64,000 nucleotides of DNA from Elusimicrobiota bacterium (GTDB lineage: Bacteria; Elusimicrobiota; Endomicrobiia; Endomicrobiales; Endomicrobiaceae), in assembly GCA_017528425.1 (NCBI GenBank), contig JAFXOV010000024.1, positions 62,001 through 126,000 of the forward strand, in the 5' to 3' direction. Under the pieces are notes generated by a model. It was not told where the DNA came from and searched no databases. It saw only the letters and a program-made list of their open reading frames with translations. Of the stretch, positions 62,500 to 64,000 are shown piece by piece. How positions within the stretch are numbered: the stretch's first letter is position 1; each line of letters begins with the position of its first letter. The position numbers and the translations under genes are program-made.

Positions 62500-63126
62500 C
62501 TATAATGAGAATTTAAAACCTACATTTAATTTTATTGATGTATATGTCGTATCAGCTTTACTATTAACAAAAGGAGGCATATACATTTTAGTTTTGCCAT
62601 AATCAAAAGAATATATTAATTCTATTATTAAATGTTCTTTTATTGTTGTTCCTACACCTATTGCCCAATACAAGCCATCCTCAACTTCAATATTCGTATT
62701 AGGAGGATATACTGCATAATCAAAATCATAACTTGTTATGCCATAACCAACTTGAACTACCGGACAAATATTGTTAACAATATCGTTATTTAAAATAAAA
62801 TCATATTTTGCCTGTAAATAAATATTTGTAATTCCAACCTTATCATTAGGACCATAACTACCGCCATATTTTATTTTGGTTTTAAAAATATGGTCTATTC
62901 CAGCACCTACCGCAATGTTGGAATCAATATAATAGAAAAAATCTGCACCCAGTGAAAAAGTCGTATCTAAATCATAATTAATGTTAGTATTATCACCTTT
63001 CACTTTTAATTCTTGATTAACAGGCATACCTGCTTTTACATCTAACTGCATCGTACCTTTATCGGTTGCAAATACAGGAGATACAAGTACTACTGCCAAC
63101 AAAACTGCAAACAATGACTTTTTCAT
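62500..63126 (-). CDS. Outer-membrane beta-barrel protein
   Basis: The 208-residue product has a signal peptide (MKKSLFAVLLAVVLVSPVFA) and then about eight amphipathic strands with polar turns, ending in Phe-Ser-Leu (LNVGFKFSL) in place of a terminal aromatic. Repeating patterns such as FSLGADFFYYIDSNIAVGAGIDHIF and YWAIGVGTTIKEHLIIELIYSFDYG are typical of small OmpA/OmpW-like barrels. No specific function can be assigned. It lies 36 nt after argJ. Confidence 0.8.
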   Translation of the reverse strand: MKKSLFAVLLAVVLVSPVFATDKGTMQLDVKAGMPVNQELKVKGDNTNINYDLDTTFSLGADFFYYIDSNIAVGAGIDHIFKTKIKYGGSYGPNDKVGITNIYLQAKYDFILNNDIVNNICPVVQVGYGITSYDFDYAVYPPNTNIEVEDGLYWAIGVGTTIKEHLIIELIYSFDYGKTKMYMPPFVNSKADTTYTSIKLNVGFKFSL

Positions 63127-63162
63127 TTAAATTCTCCTCTATAAAAATCCACTAATTATTTT

Positions 63163-64000
63163 TTAACTTCTGTAAGATCCGTTAATTTTAACATAATCAT
63201 AAGAAAAGTCGCAAGTATAATATCTTGCCCACTGTTTCCCGCCGGATTTCACATCTATGGTAATTTTACATTCTTTTTGTTGCAATATTTTTTTAGCTTT
63301 TTTTTCATCAAACTTTACTGCCATACCGTCTTTAGCAGTCATAATATCACCGATATAAATATCTACTTTATCGGGATTTACTTTTACACCTGCTCTACCG
63401 AGCGCGGCAAGTATTCTTCCCCAATTTGCATCGGAACCGAACAATGCCGTTTTTACCAAAGGCGATGTTGCAACGGTTGCAGCAATTTTTTCGGCATCTT
63501 CATGTTTTTTAGTATTTTTAACAAAAATTTCTATCATTCTTGTTGCACCTTCACCGTCACTTGCCATCATTTTTGCCAACTTTAAAGTAACTTCATTTAA
63601 TGCTTCCTGGAATATTTCCAAATCTTTAGCATCAAGTTTTCCGGTATTACTCTGTCCGTTTGCAAAAACCAAAACGGTATCGTTTGTAGATGTATCGCCG
63701 TCAACAGAAATACAATTATAAGATTGTTTAACCGCAATTTCGGTAACTTTTTGTAATTGTTTTTGATATAACTGAGCATCTGTTAAAATAAAAGATAACA
63801 TCGTTGCATGAAGCCCCTGTAAATCTGGATGTATCATACCGGAGCCTTTTGTACATGCCCATATTTTTATTTCGCCCTTAGAAACTTTAATTTTTTTAGA
63901 TATATATTTTGGATAAGTATCCGTAGTCATTATAGACTTTACGGCAGCAAGTTCATCTCTTTTTTTTATATTTTCAACAAGTTGAGGAACTGCTTTAACC
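63163..64000 (-). CDS. argJ: Glutamate N-acetyltransferase/amino-acid acetyltransferase, C-terminal part
   Basis: ArgJ makes and recycles N-acetyl groups in arginine synthesis. The visible 278 residues contain AAVKSIMTTDTYPK, the region next to the self-cleavage site (HATML with the Thr nucleophile, in GMIHPDLQGLHATML), LTDAQLYQKQL, and FGSDANWGRILAALGRAGVKVNPDKVDIYIG; the end is KINGSYRS. The usual form there is MIHPNMATML, so this protein has a small insertion before the cleaved Thr. The frame is open to the right edge and about 130 N-terminal residues are missing. Confidence 0.92.
   Translation of the reverse strand, partial: VKAVPQLVENIKKRDELAAVKSIMTTDTYPKYISKKIKVSKGEIKIWACTKGSGMIHPDLQGLHATMLSFILTDAQLYQKQLQKVTEIAVKQSYNCISVDGDTSTNDTVLVFANGQSNTGKLDAKDLEIFQEALNEVTLKLAKMMASDGEGATRMIEIFVKNTKKHEDAEKIAATVATSPLVKTALFGSDANWGRILAALGRAGVKVNPDKVDIYIGDIMTAKDGMAVKFDEKKAKKILQQKECKITIDVKSGGKQWARYYTCDFSYDYVKINGSYRS

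Overview
The window is strongly AT-rich chromosomal DNA from a diderm (outer-membrane) bacterium. LptE, apolipoprotein N-acyltransferase, a signal-peptide beta-barrel protein and type IV pilus genes show the double membrane. RNase Y, a frameshifted prfB and sigma70-type promoters (TTGACA, 17 nt, TATAAT) are also present. Gene content would fit a low-GC lineage such as Elusimicrobiota, but no gene here fixes the taxon and this is only a guess. No insertion sequence, prophage or CRISPR array was seen.

Layout. 1-7180 (minus): an operon secA, lnt, prfB, an aldehyde dehydrogenase and the first 107 residues of a membrane sensor protein. 7304-12357 (plus): a GNAT acetyltransferase, tRNA-Met, and a tight operon that I read as bacterial ceramide synthesis (an SDR reductase, serine palmitoyltransferase, a GNAT-type acyltransferase), ending in rfbB. 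12470-15832 (plus): a glycerophosphodiesterase-like protein, an OpgB/LtaS-type phosphoglycerol transferase and an SPFH protein. 15846-35680: a large surface-polysaccharide locus with glf, many GT2 glycosyltransferases, a polymerase, a flippase, two radical SAM + GT2 modules, a coupled PqqD-like/HprK-like/GT2 operon, a degenerate nucleotidyltransferase-like protein and a polyprenyl-phosphate sugar transferase. It ends at a bidirectional terminator.

35752-64000 is mostly housekeeping on the minus strand: lysA-dapA-dapB; tRNA-Ala; ackA; an NAD-type isocitrate dehydrogenase; a polyprenol GT2 with a UPF0104 membrane protein; an O-antigen ligase with TPRs; pilD, a pilin-like gene, pilT; coaD, lptE, leuS; tlyA, dxs, ispA, xseB, xseA; rny, fthC, 6S RNA, zapA and a coiled-coil partner; def-fmt; a plus-strand FAD-linked oxidase; an outer-membrane barrel; and argJ, which runs off the right edge.

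The most interesting parts are the ceramide operon beside phosphoglycerol-handling and SPFH genes, the PqqD/HprK/glycosyltransferase operon with its conserved-looking acidic tail, the duplicated radical SAM-GT2 modules, four apparently leaderless genes with the -10 box 5-6 nt from the ATG, and two families of small palindromes with differing but self-complementary stems.
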